Shown here one piece after another: positions 9,801 to 17,822 of a DNA stretch of 64,000 bases. Each line of letters begins with the position of its first letter. Position 1 is the first letter of the stretch. The translations under genes and the position numbers were made by a program. Source of the DNA: Desulfosporosinus meridiei DSM 13257 (lineage in GTDB: Bacteria > Bacillota > Desulfitobacteriia > Desulfitobacteriales > Desulfitobacteriaceae). The stretch is from positions 328,501 to 392,500 of the forward strand of contig NC_018515.1 in NCBI RefSeq assembly GCF_000231385.2. The letters run 5' to 3'. Below the pieces are notes generated by a model. It was not told the DNA's origin and did not search any database. It saw nothing but the letters and a program-made list of their open reading frames with translations.

Positions 9801-10098
9801 ATTAGGATATAAGACTGAGTTAGCTGGGAATGGGCATAAAGCTGTGGAAATGTGTAAGATAACAAAATACGATATTATTTTGATGGATTGTCAAATGCCA
9901 ATAATGGATGGGTATGTAGCATCAAGCAGGATTAAGAATGAAGGATTGAACAAAGATACTGTAGTTATTGCCATGACTGCTCATGCTATGGAAGGGGATC
10001 GTGATAAATGCCTTAAAGCAGGAATGGATGACTACATCAGCAAACCAATTTTAATGAATGACCTTGATAAAATGATCCAAAAGTGGTTAAAAAAATAG
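6823..10098 (+). CDS. Multi-PAS hybrid sensor histidine kinase
   Basis: About 1091 aa, with no membrane segment seen, so probably cytoplasmic. The order is four PAS domains (about 10-120, 125-240, 255-370, 380-500), a GAF domain (about 510-680), HisKA with phospho-acceptor His700 in NMSHEIRTPMNG, HATPase_c (N-box NIVGNALKFT, G-boxes DTGIGI and GGTGLGL), and a C-terminal receiver (about 970-1090) with phospho-acceptor Asp1022 in LMDCQMPIMDG. Phosphate would pass His700 to Asp1022 to the HPt protein encoded 66 bp downstream. The signal is unknown; redox, ligand or light are all possible for PAS/GAF. GGAGGTG stands 7 nt before ATG 6823, so the weaker ATG at 6715 is rejected. Confidence 0.9.
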   Translation: MKFDYRGMINETMDTLRTLFNIIEDYVFIVNESGSIIEVNESAREKLGYSRKELLGANILHLYPPERHEEAFKSVQKMLEGQLYKNTIPLFSKEGKYIYVETRVFIGKWLGKNVAFGISKDISKFKNQQRFFQSMIDAIPDLVFFKDNNRSYLGCNNAFASKFIGLRKEDVISKKDRDLLEDDSMVDFIKQKDIEVLESEKSSVYEQRIALTNGNSADVETVKTPFYDENGNVAGLIGIARDISERKLAEKQLQVQTDYAEMLLNTVPSAVFSVDNNKKILSWNKWAEYLTGYSTEEAVGKNCSLFSEDPCKEQCGLKLNEASQPMIGKVCTIINKDGNRRYISKNVAVIRNKMGEVTGGIECFDDITERIKIEEQLRESEERYSAIVNCAPEIVVIFKVGIIVFVNDSGLRASGYTKDEVIGQSVQKFVSKKSNELILENMKRRLIGDTIGDFEIEFIKKTGELSNLIVKTSPITYENEFAVLAVLVDITERKRAEEELNKKEKILSAVAMSIKEFLDCSDYLVAVTNSFELLGTATQADRIYLFQNSTDVAGNRYTNQKVEWNSGTCESQITNSDLQEIPFPKIYSFIEPLIRGEAYFGIVKELKDDRTREILTSQNILSIAVIPVFVRGDFWGFVGLDDCTYERKWSEAEFSVLRAFANSLERAIERSLINEELEKSKKTAETASILKGQFLANMSHEIRTPMNGIVGFVELLCRTDLTREQRGFLGQIKSASNALLLLINDILDYSKIEADKLELENILFDMHALVNDSINLFVPKANRKGIRINLFIEGNVPKWLNGDPNRLRQVLNNIVGNALKFTEAGEVDLKLFLREEREKSVKIQLQISDTGIGISKEVLPRLFTVFSQADTSTTRKYGGTGLGLAISQRIIKLMHGQISVNSVLGKGSTFLIELELNKHNANTNLNQENIQILSRDLLTTDYGAQKELSDEFSNVEKEEKGLPNKAIRNKELTILLVEDTLANQKLAIVMLGQLGYKTELAGNGHKAVEMCKITKYDIILMDCQMPIMDGYVASSRIKNEGLNKDTVVIAMTAHAMEGDRDKCLKAGMDDYISKPILMNDLDKMIQKWLKK

Positions 10099-10164
10099 TG
10101 CAGTTAGCATAAATATTGTGCTTTTTGTGGTTTTAGTTAAAAGATTTAAAAAGGGAGAACGTAA

Positions 10165-10524
10165 ATGAGTCAGAGAATAGTGGATATAATTGGCTTTAAA
10201 GAGGATTTAGGACTAGATTATGACACTCTGAAAGATCTTTATAAGGTTTTTGCTGAAGAATTGATACAGGAGAGAGAAAAGGTTAATAGCCACTTAATCT
10301 TACACGAAGTTGAAATTATTAGAAAATCCGTACACAATATCAAAGGTATTGCCAGTAGTTACAGGGCTATATTAGTATTTGAAAGTGCGAGGGATTTAGA
10401 TGTTAAGCTAAAGCTTCAAGACTTCGAAGAATTAAACAGCTTTGTTGCAGATCTAAATAAGAGAATTGACGAGGCAGTCAAAGAACTTAAAATTTATTTT
10501 GGGGAAAAACAGATCTTAAGTTAA
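10165..10524 (+). CDS. HPt (histidine phosphotransfer) domain protein
   Basis: 119 aa, all-helical, with His57 in SVHNIKGIASSY, the H-x-x-K-G pattern of HPt domains. It should accept phosphate from the receiver of the hybrid kinase just upstream and hand it to a response regulator that is not encoded here. A ribosome site (GGGAGAACGTAA) precedes the ATG. A strong terminator follows 52 nt after the stop, so kinase and HPt form a two-gene unit. The downstream response regulator would be elsewhere in the genome. Confidence 0.85.
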   Translation: MSQRIVDIIGFKEDLGLDYDTLKDLYKVFAEELIQEREKVNSHLILHEVEIIRKSVHNIKGIASSYRAILVFESARDLDVKLKLQDFEELNSFVADLNKRIDEAVKELKIYFGEKQILS

Positions 10525-10576
10525 GACCATTATAAATGTACAAATTTCATAAAGTTTTCTTAAAGAAATAATTACT

Positions 10577-10625
10577 AAAAAGCTAATTAAAACAACCCAA
10601 AAACGGTTGATTTAATTAGCTTTTT
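10577..10625 (+). terminator. Intrinsic terminator of the kinase-HPt operon
   Basis: AAAAAGCTAATTAAA (10577-10591) pairs perfectly with TTTAATTAGCTTTTT (10611-10625), with a second small GGTTG/CAACC pairing inside the loop and a T-rich right arm. The rest of the gap to 10760 holds no gene I can support. Confidence 0.8.
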
Positions 10626-10759
10626 AACATATTACTTTTAAAGTTGCACAAAAGTATTTATGCCTTAAGCATAAGAATTTGGTGACCTTTGGTACTGCAG
10701 CGGTGCGTTAGGAACCGTTAAACTATTTATAAAGACTTAACGAATTCTTAGGAAGAGGA

Positions 10760-11509
10760 TTGATTTATATGTCACGGTTGGAAGCCGATGTAGAAATAGA
10801 CATTAATACAAAAGATGAGGTAGGAACCTTAGCAACCGCCATTGCGAAAATGACAGATAACCTGAACGAAGTCATGACTTATATCAGTTCAGCTTCGGAA
10901 CAAGTTGCTGTAGGCTCCAAACAACTATCCGATTCTAGTATTGCACTCTCCCAAGGGGCCACTGAGCAAGCCAGTTCAATAGAAGAGTTGAACCTAGCCG
11001 CAAGATCAGCAAATGCTGCAAAAGAAACCACCGCAATGATAGAGGGATCTATTAACAAGACCGAGGGTGGTACAAAGATTGCCAATGAGACAGCAGAAGC
11101 CCTCAATCAGATTGTTACTAGTATTGCGAGCGTTGCTGAGTTAGTCAGAAATATCGCAGTGGCCTCTAATGAACAGGCATCCGGTATCACACAAATAAAT
11201 CAAGGAATTATGCAAGTGTCAACTGTAGTGCAAACTAACTCTGCCACATCAGAGGAAAGTGCAGCAGCTAGTGAAGAGCTTGCTAGTCAAGCAGAACTGC
11301 TAAAACAACAGCTTTCGAGGTTTAAATTAAGAAAATCTCAATGTTCAAGAGAAACCTGTAGAGGAATGGAGGATTTAAATCCTGATGTTCTCCAGATGCT
11401 TGAACGTTTAAGCAATAAACAGCCAGTCCACATGAATTTGCAAAAAGAGGCAGCGGCAACTAAATCACAAAAGATAGCTTTAAGTGATAACGAGTTTGGT
11501 AAATACTAA
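10760..11509 (+). pseudogene. Decayed methyl-accepting chemotaxis protein (tip deleted)
   Basis: 249 aa with the end of a HAMP domain (DINTKDEVGTLATAI) and parts of the MCP signalling coiled coil (GATEQASSIEEL, LAARSANAAKET, ASNEQASGITQINQGI). There is no ligand domain and no membrane segment, so the 5' part is gone. SIEEL runs directly into NLAARSANAAK. In intact receptors these are separated by roughly 80-100 residues that form the helical hairpin tip contacting CheA and CheW. The joined ends are both similar (EEL/EEVRNL), which suggests an in-frame deletion. It should be unable to signal. Upstream sequence has only a weak ribosome site. I treat it as a pseudogene, although the remaining frame is intact. 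Confidence 0.7.
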
Positions 11510-11611
11510 ATTATGAAAAAACCACATATCCAACTTAAAAATACAAAGAACTACCCCGACTTAAAAACAAGTAAGAGTTTCTAAGCCCGGGATAATGTGA
11601 AATGTAAACAC

Positions 11612-11654
11612 AACATATAATAAAGAACCTCTGAGAGGTTCTTTATTATATGTT
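11612..11654. terminator. Bidirectional intrinsic terminator
   Basis: A 20-bp perfect stem (11612-11631 with 11635-11654) closed by a 3-nt loop, with GAACCTC/GAGGTTC at its core and A/T-rich flanks on both sides. It overlaps the stop codon of the CAP-domain gene (minus strand) and also ends the chemoreceptor remnant on the plus strand. Confidence 0.8.
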
Positions 11655-12435
11655 ACTGTTGTAAGAATTCTTGTACATATAGGTTGCCATAAGCTGATCC
11701 GTAAGCAATTCCGACTCCTACATGTGTGAAGCGAGGGTCTAGGATGTTGGCTCGATGGCCAGGGCTTTGCATAAGGGCAGCCATTGAAGCTGGGACCGAT
11801 TTGTTTCCAGAAATGTTTTCTCCTGCCCAGCGTACTGTAATACCCGCCTGTTGCATCATGGCCCAAGGACTCCCATAGGTTGGAGATGTATGGCTAAAGT
11901 AGTTGTTAACTTTCATATCGTTGGCCTTGGCTCTTCCCACTGCTGTTAGACGTAGGTCAGCAACAACTGGATTTAAGCCGGCAGCAGCACGTTCTTGATT
12001 GATCATGTCCACCATGAGTTGTTCATCCGCTGTTAAAGCTGATACAGGAGGAATTGAGTTGTTCGTTTGGTTAGTTGGAGTGGGTGCAGGTGCCGGAGTG
12101 GGAGTTGGGGTAGGAGTAACTGGAACAGTGTTTTGAGTGTAATTCTTTAAGGAAACAACATTTCCTTGGGTAGTGGGTGATGCTCCAACATAAACATTTG
12201 TCGGAGTCGAAACTGTTGGCTGGCTTCCTTGTACTGGAGTAGGGGCTGGAGTTGGAGTTAAAGGAGTAGAAGCCGGAGCGGGAGTAGTGACGGGAGAAGA
12301 AGGTCCAAGGCTGATAACCGAACCGGATAATTGACGAGGAGCACCAATTAACAAGGCAGCTTGAACCGGTAACGCAACAGTGGACATTAGAGCAGTCAGT
12401 TGAATTCCCAGCAAAATCTTTATGTAACTTTTCAC
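11653..12435 (-). CDS. Secreted CAP/SCP-domain protein (YkwD-like)
   Basis: 260 aa. The N-terminus (KSYIKILLGIQLTALM then PVQA-A) is a Sec signal peptide with cleavage expected near residue 26. Residues 50-130 are a Pro/Thr/Ala-rich linker (PTPTPAPAPTPT), and the C-terminal 125 residues are a CAP domain with MINQERAAAGL, YFSHTSP, AGENIS, SPGHRANIL and HVGVGIAYG. The family is common as secreted or wall-associated proteins in spore-formers; the biochemical role is largely unknown. The start is GTG, 10 nt after AGGAGG on the minus strand. It is a single-gene unit ended by the hairpin at 11612. Confidence 0.87.
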   Translation of the reverse strand: MKSYIKILLGIQLTALMSTVALPVQAALLIGAPRQLSGSVISLGPSSPVTTPAPASTPLTPTPAPTPVQGSQPTVSTPTNVYVGASPTTQGNVVSLKNYTQNTVPVTPTPTPTPAPAPTPTNQTNNSIPPVSALTADEQLMVDMINQERAAAGLNPVVADLRLTAVGRAKANDMKVNNYFSHTSPTYGSPWAMMQQAGITVRWAGENISGNKSVPASMAALMQSPGHRANILDPRFTHVGVGIAYGSAYGNLYVQEFLQQ

Positions 12436-12659
12436 GATCCTTTGTCCTCCTAACTTTATTTAAGGCTTGTCTTAAGACAACTGCAGTATAACATGAGAGG
12501 TTGTCTCTTGGAACTGGTATTTTATAGCAATACTATTTCGCAATATTCATAAGAAATTTCCCTCTAACCCTAAAAAGCGCTATAATAATAAAACAGATGT
12601 AAATTAGTAGTTGAAAGATTCTTTACATAGAAAATAAGAGAAGGGATGAAGCAATAAAT

Positions 12660-13391
12660 ATGAACAAAGAGATGCTGCTGATCTTTGCCCATCCTGACGA
12701 CGAATCCTTTGCCTTAGGTGGAACCATTGCTAAATACGCTGAACAAGGAGTTAAAATTACTCTTGTTGTTGCTACTAGAGGAGAAGCTGGTAAAGCAGCT
12801 GGGCTATGCAAGCAGGAAGAACTTGGGTTATTTCGAGAGCAGGAACTTAGCCGTGCTGCGAAAGTTCTGGGGATTACAGAAGTCATCTTTTTGGACTATA
12901 AAGATAAAGAAGTTCCGATTTCCCCGTCTCTTGAAATAGTTGAGAAGCTTGTTCGAATTATCCGTAAAGTTCAGCCTCAAGTAATAATTACCTTTGGTGC
13001 TGACGGTTCATCAGGACACCGTGATCACAGAGCAATCCATCATTTTACCAAGGCCGCTATTAAATTGGCTAAAGAATTTATTGAACCGGAGTGGGGAGAT
13101 CCGTATATTTTGCCACGCTTATGCTATGTTAAGGCCGGATGGAGGCTTGCCGATAATGTATTAAAGGGACTTGACTATATTATTGAAATTAAGCCGTGGG
13201 CTGAAAAGAAAAAGAGAGCAATTGAAGAACACAAAACTCAATTGTTTTCACAGCAGAAGTTTGAGGCTTTAGATCAAAAAATCAAAGAAGATTATTATAG
13301 TCGAGAGTATTTCCAATGTGATTTTGAGTTAAGTGCTTTCCCTGGACGAGGTAAGGACATCTTTGCAGATATGGAGAGGGTGGGTTCTTAG
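12660..13391 (+). CDS. PIG-L family deacetylase
   Basis: 243 aa. [13 protein letters not shown] carries the zinc-binding HPDD motif, and [10 protein letters not shown] supplies the later histidine ligand. The family removes acetyl groups from N-acetylglucosamine-type substrates: PIG-L itself, MshB, and BshB of bacillithiol synthesis. Without the other bsh genes nearby the substrate cannot be fixed. Length and motif spacing are typical. The gene overlaps the next start by one base (TAG/GTG), so the two are probably co-translated. A TATAAT at 12591 could be part of the promoter, but no good -35 is visible. Confidence 0.85.
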   Translation: MNKEMLLIFAHPDDESFALGGTIAKYAEQGVKITLVVATRGEAGKAAGLCKQEELGLFREQELSRAAKVLGITEVIFLDYKDKEVPISPSLEIVEKLVRIIRKVQPQVIITFGADGSSGHRDHRAIHHFTKAAIKLAKEFIEPEWGDPYILPRLCYVKAGWRLADNVLKGLDYIIEIKPWAEKKKRAIEEHKTQLFSQQKFEALDQKIKEDYYSREYFQCDFELSAFPGRGKDIFADMERVGS

Positions 13392-14539
13392 TGAGAGCAA
13401 AGGTAGTGCTGAAATTTTGCCCAGACTACACAGCAGATGTAGAGAAGAGTTTAAGGGAAGGACTCTTGGAATGGGGTGGGATGTCCACTTTTGTAAAACC
13501 TGGACAAAAGGTTTTGCTCAAAGTTAATCTGCTTATGAAAAAGCGACCTGAGGAAGCAGTAACTACTCATCCCAGTGTCGTCGAAGCTGTGGTACGCCTT
13601 GTTCAGGAGGCTGGGGGGATAGCCATTATCGGGGATAGTCCCGGTGGACCCTATACAGTGAATGCCCTTCAAGCCATCTACTCAAAGTCAGGGTTGCGTG
13701 AAGTTGCAGAGCGTACAGGAGCAATTTTGAACGAGGATGTCGGACAAACAACAATTCAATATCCGGAAGGAAAAATCGTAAAAAGCTTAACCGTAACAAA
13801 CTGCGTCTTAAATGCTGATGTGGTAATCCCTATCTCAAAGCTGAAGACACATGGCATGATGACCTTTACAGGTGGGGTTAAAATTTTATTTGGGGTTATA
13901 CCGGGTCTTTTAAAAGCGGAATATCATTTAAAAATGTTTAAAATCTCCGATTTTGCCGACCTTTTAGTAGATATTGCTTCTTGGGTAAATCCGTCTCTTA
14001 ATATTATGGATGGTATTGTCGGCATGGAAGGGGATGGCCCTTCAGCGGGCAACCCACGGAATGTTGGAGCGCTTCTTATGAGTACAGATCCTTATGCCTT
14101 AGATACTGTAGCGGCAGATTTGATAGGCTTAAAGCCCGAAAAGGTTCCTACTCTGATGGCAGCACGTGAGCGAGGTTTTATTAGCAGGCTCAATGAACTG
14201 GATTTAGCAGGTGATCCACGATCACTTTGGAGAATAGAGAATTTCAAAATTCCTAAAGCAGTATCCACGAATTTTTTGGATATGTTTCCTATGCCTCAGG
14301 GTGTAAAGGATTTTGTAATGAATCGTTTGAGACCGTTGCCAATGTTTGAACATGATAAGTGTGTGGGATGCAGAGACTGTCTTAATAACTGCCCTCCGAA
14401 AGCATTGACTATGAATGAAAGTCAGCGACCAATTGTCGACTTGCAAGCTTGTATTCGCTGTTTTTGCTGTCAGGAACTTTGTCCACATCATGCAGTAAAG
14501 CTCTATAAACCTTGGTTGGGAAGAAAACTGATTAAGTAA
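13391..14539 (+). CDS. DUF362 domain protein with C-terminal 2x[4Fe-4S] ferredoxin
   Basis: 382 aa. Residues 1-300 are a DUF362 domain ([59 protein letters not shown]). The C-terminus has two ferredoxin motifs, [12 protein letters not shown] and [12 protein letters not shown], each with the CxxCxxCxxxCP spacing for a [4Fe-4S] cluster. DUF362-ferredoxin fusions are frequent in strict anaerobes; an electron-transfer role is presumed but the reaction is not known. The GTG start overlaps the stop of the deacetylase gene, with GGAGAGGG upstream. Confidence 0.88.
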   Translation: MRAKVVLKFCPDYTADVEKSLREGLLEWGGMSTFVKPGQKVLLKVNLLMKKRPEEAVTTHPSVVEAVVRLVQEAGGIAIIGDSPGGPYTVNALQAIYSKSGLREVAERTGAILNEDVGQTTIQYPEGKIVKSLTVTNCVLNADVVIPISKLKTHGMMTFTGGVKILFGVIPGLLKAEYHLKMFKISDFADLLVDIASWVNPSLNIMDGIVGMEGDGPSAGNPRNVGALLMSTDPYALDTVAADLIGLKPEKVPTLMAARERGFISRLNELDLAGDPRSLWRIENFKIPKAVSTNFLDMFPMPQGVKDFVMNRLRPLPMFEHDKCVGCRDCLNNCPPKALTMNESQRPIVDLQACIRCFCCQELCPHHAVKLYKPWLGRKLIK

Positions 14540-14630
14540 TTGCTAATAGAAACTTAATATACAGATAATCTAAACATGAGAGTCTTTTATTGAATTATAT
14601 GGCATGTCTTTTGGTGGAGGGTGTTACTAA

Positions 14631-15656
14631 ATGGCGGAAAGTGCACTAGTTATTGATGTAGGATCAGGCACTCAGGATATTTTGCTCTATCAATCAGAGA
14701 GAAATCTAGAAAACTGTCCGAAGTTTATAGTTCCCAGTCGAACCCAGATTGTCGCGGCCCAGATTCGAGAGGCTACGTCTAAAAGAGAGCAAATTTTTTT
14801 ACATGGGCATTTAATGGGCGGAGGGGCAAGTTCTGCTGCGCTAAAAAAACATATCGCAGCAGGTCTTAAAGTTTACGCCACTGCTGAGGCGGCGGTTACA
14901 TTTAACGACAATTTGGCGATTGTAGAAGGCATGGGAATCCTGATTTGCGATAAACCTCCGGAACCGGTAACTTCTATCTGGATGGGAGATGTAGATACAG
15001 GTTCTCTGCGGCAAGCACTCGAAGCATTTGGCCTGGGTTATCCAACAAGAGCGGCAGTAGCAGTCCAAGATCATGGTTTTAGTGTTACGGAGAGCAATAG
15101 GACGCTTAGATTTCGCCTTTGGGAAGAATTTGTCCTTCAGGGGGGAGATTTAAAAAAACTAGTCTTCACAGAGACTATTCCAAAAGTCTATACGAGAATG
15201 CGTGCCCTTCGAGCCATTATTCCGAATGCAGTCGTGACTGATACTGGAACAGCAGCACTCTTGGGAATCATGGCAGATCAGTATGTAAAGCCTTACTTAA
15301 ATCAGGGAATTTTGGCTATTAATATTGGGAATTCTCATGTCCTTGCTGCCGCAATACGCGGTGAACGGGTTTATGGAGTATTTGAGCAGCATACTAGTAT
15401 GCTTGATACCGAATCTTTGGCGCATTATATCAAACGATTTCAATTGGCTGAATTGACCAATGACGAAATCTACTCAAACGGAGGACATGGAGCGGCTCTT
15501 CATCCGGATATGGGCTCCGGCTGGGATTTTGTTGTTGTTACCGGCCCGAGAAGAAGTATGGCAAAACCAATGAACTGGTATGAAGCGGCACCTTATGGGG
15601 ATATGATGTTAACAGGATGTTTTGGCATACTGGCAGGAATGGGAATCATTAAGTAA
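14631..15656 (+). CDS. DUF1786 protein (ASKHA-like fold, unknown function)
   Basis: 341 aa. The N-terminal VIDVGSGTQDILLY resembles the phosphate-1 loop of the actin/Hsp70/sugar-kinase fold. The rest (GHLMGGGASS, YATAEAAVTF, DTGTAALLG, NIGNSHVLAA) matches what I know of DUF1786, often labelled a putative pyruvate-formate-lyase-activating protein. That label is not supported by any radical-SAM cysteine motif here. NIGNSHVLAAAI could be the second phosphate loop, so nucleotide binding is a fair inference. GGTGGAGGGTG precedes the ATG. Its neighbour DUF362 is also anaerobe-linked, but no shared pathway is evident. Confidence 0.75.
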   Translation: MAESALVIDVGSGTQDILLYQSERNLENCPKFIVPSRTQIVAAQIREATSKREQIFLHGHLMGGGASSAALKKHIAAGLKVYATAEAAVTFNDNLAIVEGMGILICDKPPEPVTSIWMGDVDTGSLRQALEAFGLGYPTRAAVAVQDHGFSVTESNRTLRFRLWEEFVLQGGDLKKLVFTETIPKVYTRMRALRAIIPNAVVTDTGTAALLGIMADQYVKPYLNQGILAINIGNSHVLAAAIRGERVYGVFEQHTSMLDTESLAHYIKRFQLAELTNDEIYSNGGHGAALHPDMGSGWDFVVVTGPRRSMAKPMNWYEAAPYGDMMLTGCFGILAGMGIIK

Positions 15657-15761
15657 AAAAAGTTTAATTAAGGCAAGGACTTTTTACATAAATGGAGAAT
15701 TTAAACAAGGGAGATATTACTCTCTTACAGATTTGAATGCATAAAGAAACGGGGGGGGACC

Positions 15762-16574
15762 ATGGCCGAGTTTTTATCACAATTTCGTAATTTTGGACCG
15801 CGGAGCGCTATTGATATTATCGTGGTGGCAGTGGTCTTCTACCAGTTTTATATGCTCATTAAACGTACTCGTGCTGTTCAGTTAGTCAAAGGAGTAATGG
15901 TTCTTTTAGCAGTCTCTTTGCTAGCAAAATATTTTCAATTAACGAGTATTAGTTGGTTATTAAATAAGCTCTTGGAAGTGTTTTTCATAGCGATACCTGT
16001 TGTCTTTCAGCCTGAACTTAGAAAGGCTTTAGAACAATTAGGCCGAGGGCGGTTTTTTACTCGTCATCCTTCTACCCCCGGAGTAGATACATTAGAACAA
16101 GTCGCGGAAGAATTAGTGCGTTGTACACAAGTCCTTTCTAAGAATCGGATTGGGGCTTTGATTGTGATTGAACGTCAAACAGGAGTTCAAGATTTTGTAG
16201 AGACTGGAATCAAAATTGATGGAGTGGTATCGTCTGAGTTTTTAGTCAATATTTTTATTCCAAATACACCACTTCATGATGGGGCGGTAATTATTCGACG
16301 CGATCGAGTGGCGGCTGCTGGTTGCTTTCTTCCTTTGTCTGTAAATCCCGCTATTAATAAGGAATTGGGAACACGGCACAGAGCTGCTTTAGGATTAACA
16401 GAGATTACTGATTCTTTAGCCCTCGTTGTTTCTGAGGAAACGGGAGCGATATCTATTGGTATAGATGGTGCACTGACTCGGTTTACCGATGAAAAATCTT
16501 TACGAGAATTATTGCTAAGGGAACTTGATGTTAAGAGTATTCCCTCATCGGTTATTCCGTTTTGGAGGTGGTAG
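15762..16574 (+). CDS. cdaA: Diadenylate cyclase CdaA (c-di-AMP synthase)
   Basis: 270 aa. The N-terminal 90 residues contain three hydrophobic helices that anchor it in the membrane. The DAC (DisA_N) domain has the catalytic DGA at 173-175 (HDGAVII) and RHR at 205-207 (GTRHRAALG). It condenses two ATP to c-di-AMP, which controls potassium and osmolyte balance and wall homeostasis. It is followed 2 nt later by ybbR and then, after one gene, by glmM, the arrangement known in Firmicutes, where YbbR and GlmM modulate CdaA. A very G-rich ribosome site precedes the ATG. All key residues are present. Confidence 0.95.
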   Translation: MAEFLSQFRNFGPRSAIDIIVVAVVFYQFYMLIKRTRAVQLVKGVMVLLAVSLLAKYFQLTSISWLLNKLLEVFFIAIPVVFQPELRKALEQLGRGRFFTRHPSTPGVDTLEQVAEELVRCTQVLSKNRIGALIVIERQTGVQDFVETGIKIDGVVSSEFLVNIFIPNTPLHDGAVIIRRDRVAAAGCFLPLSVNPAINKELGTRHRAALGLTEITDSLALVVSEETGAISIGIDGALTRFTDEKSLRELLLRELDVKSIPSSVIPFWRW

Positions 16575-16576
16575 TG

Positions 16577-17818
16577 ATGTTAGAGCTGTTGCGGAGAAAC
16601 CTTGGTGTTAAGGTAGTTTCGTTTTTGTTTGCGATTCTCTTTTGGTTATATGTGCTGAATCAAGGAACGACGGATAAGCTGATTCCTGAACAAACACTGA
16701 CAATTCCCCTCGTGGTCAGTGGATTAGATCAAAAAATGGTTGTAATGACTCAGCTCCCTTTAGTCCGTGTCCGTTTACAAGGAATAAATCCCAGTGCCAA
16801 CATTAAAGATATCTATGCAGTGGTAGATCTTTCTTCCGGTATGCCGGGAGAAAGTACCTATGGCATTAAAGTAAATATCCCAACAGGGACTAATGTTGTA
16901 GATTATCAACCCAGCACTATTAAGTTAACTCTAGATACAGTTGAGGAAAAGATGGTTCCGGTGCAAGCAGTTGTCTCGGGGAGCCCGGCGAATGATTATC
17001 AGGTAGGAAGTCTTATCATTAAACCCTCAGCGGTTAATGTACGAGGTCCCAGCTCTAAGCTAGGCACCTTAGACAAAGTAATAGTTGAAGTTAGTGTAGC
17101 AGGAGTTAATGAAACAATTCAGGTTTCCAGACCCGTGAGCTTTCGTGATAAAGAAGGTAAACCGATTTTTGGACCTGACCCAAGCGTAACTATTCTAAGC
17201 GCTTATCCAAGCAGCGTAGATGTAATTGCCCCAATCATGGCAAAGGAGCTGTCTTCAAAGATGGTTCCCCTTAAAGTGACAAGTAAAGGGACCCTGGCCG
17301 CAGGAATGGAACTTCGCTCACTAGTTCCATCTCCGGGTAGTGTACAGGTTTCCGGGACCCAGCAAGCTTTGAAAGGCTTCGACACACTCAATATTGGGCC
17401 AGTGGACATTAGTAATTTAGCGGATAATAAAACATTTCAGATACCTATCGAGCAAGTCGCTCTACCACAGGGAGTTTCCTTGATAGGTGGAACAACCATA
17501 AGTGTAACTGCCCAGATTGGGCCCGGGCCTGTCCAAAAAACTATTCCAGGGGTTGCGGTTCAAATTCGAAATGTGGGGAAAGATTTAGAGATAGATCAAT
17601 CAATAGCCCCTATAGATATTGTAATTGAGGGACTTTCCGACAACTTAAAGAATGTAACAGCAGATCAGATACAACTTTGGGTTGATGCTTCCGGTCAGCC
17701 AGTTGGCAGTTATTCGAATATCAATGTTTTCTGGCAGCTTCCTCCGGGAGTGACAATGCCTACTACACCTCAAGTGACCTATAGTCTTAAAGCTCACTTG
17801 GATAAAGGAGCAGAGTAA
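16577..17818 (+). CDS. cdaR: CdaA regulatory protein YbbR/CdaR
   Basis: About 413 aa. One N-terminal membrane helix (VVSFLFAILFWLYVL, about 11-25) is followed by four extracytoplasmic YbbR repeats, each containing a VxVxG-like core (for example VNVRGPSSKLG, VQVSGTQQAL, VIEGLSDNL). YbbR proteins interact with CdaA and tune c-di-AMP output. ATG 16577 lies 8 nt after GGAGG and 2 nt after the cdaA stop; the in-frame TTG at 16562 is inside cdaA and is rejected. Length and topology are typical. Confidence 0.92.
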   Translation: MLELLRRNLGVKVVSFLFAILFWLYVLNQGTTDKLIPEQTLTIPLVVSGLDQKMVVMTQLPLVRVRLQGINPSANIKDIYAVVDLSSGMPGESTYGIKVNIPTGTNVVDYQPSTIKLTLDTVEEKMVPVQAVVSGSPANDYQVGSLIIKPSAVNVRGPSSKLGTLDKVIVEVSVAGVNETIQVSRPVSFRDKEGKPIFGPDPSVTILSAYPSSVDVIAPIMAKELSSKMVPLKVTSKGTLAAGMELRSLVPSPGSVQVSGTQQALKGFDTLNIGPVDISNLADNKTFQIPIEQVALPQGVSLIGGTTISVTAQIGPGPVQKTIPGVAVQIRNVGKDLEIDQSIAPIDIVIEGLSDNLKNVTADQIQLWVDASGQPVGSYSNINVFWQLPPGVTMPTTPQVTYSLKAHLDKGAE

Positions 17819-17822
17819 ATAA

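Noticed and set aside
14631-15656. Pyruvate-formate-lyase-activating enzyme
   Set aside because: The common database label lacks support: no CxxxCxxC radical-SAM motif; kept as DUF1786 of unknown function.
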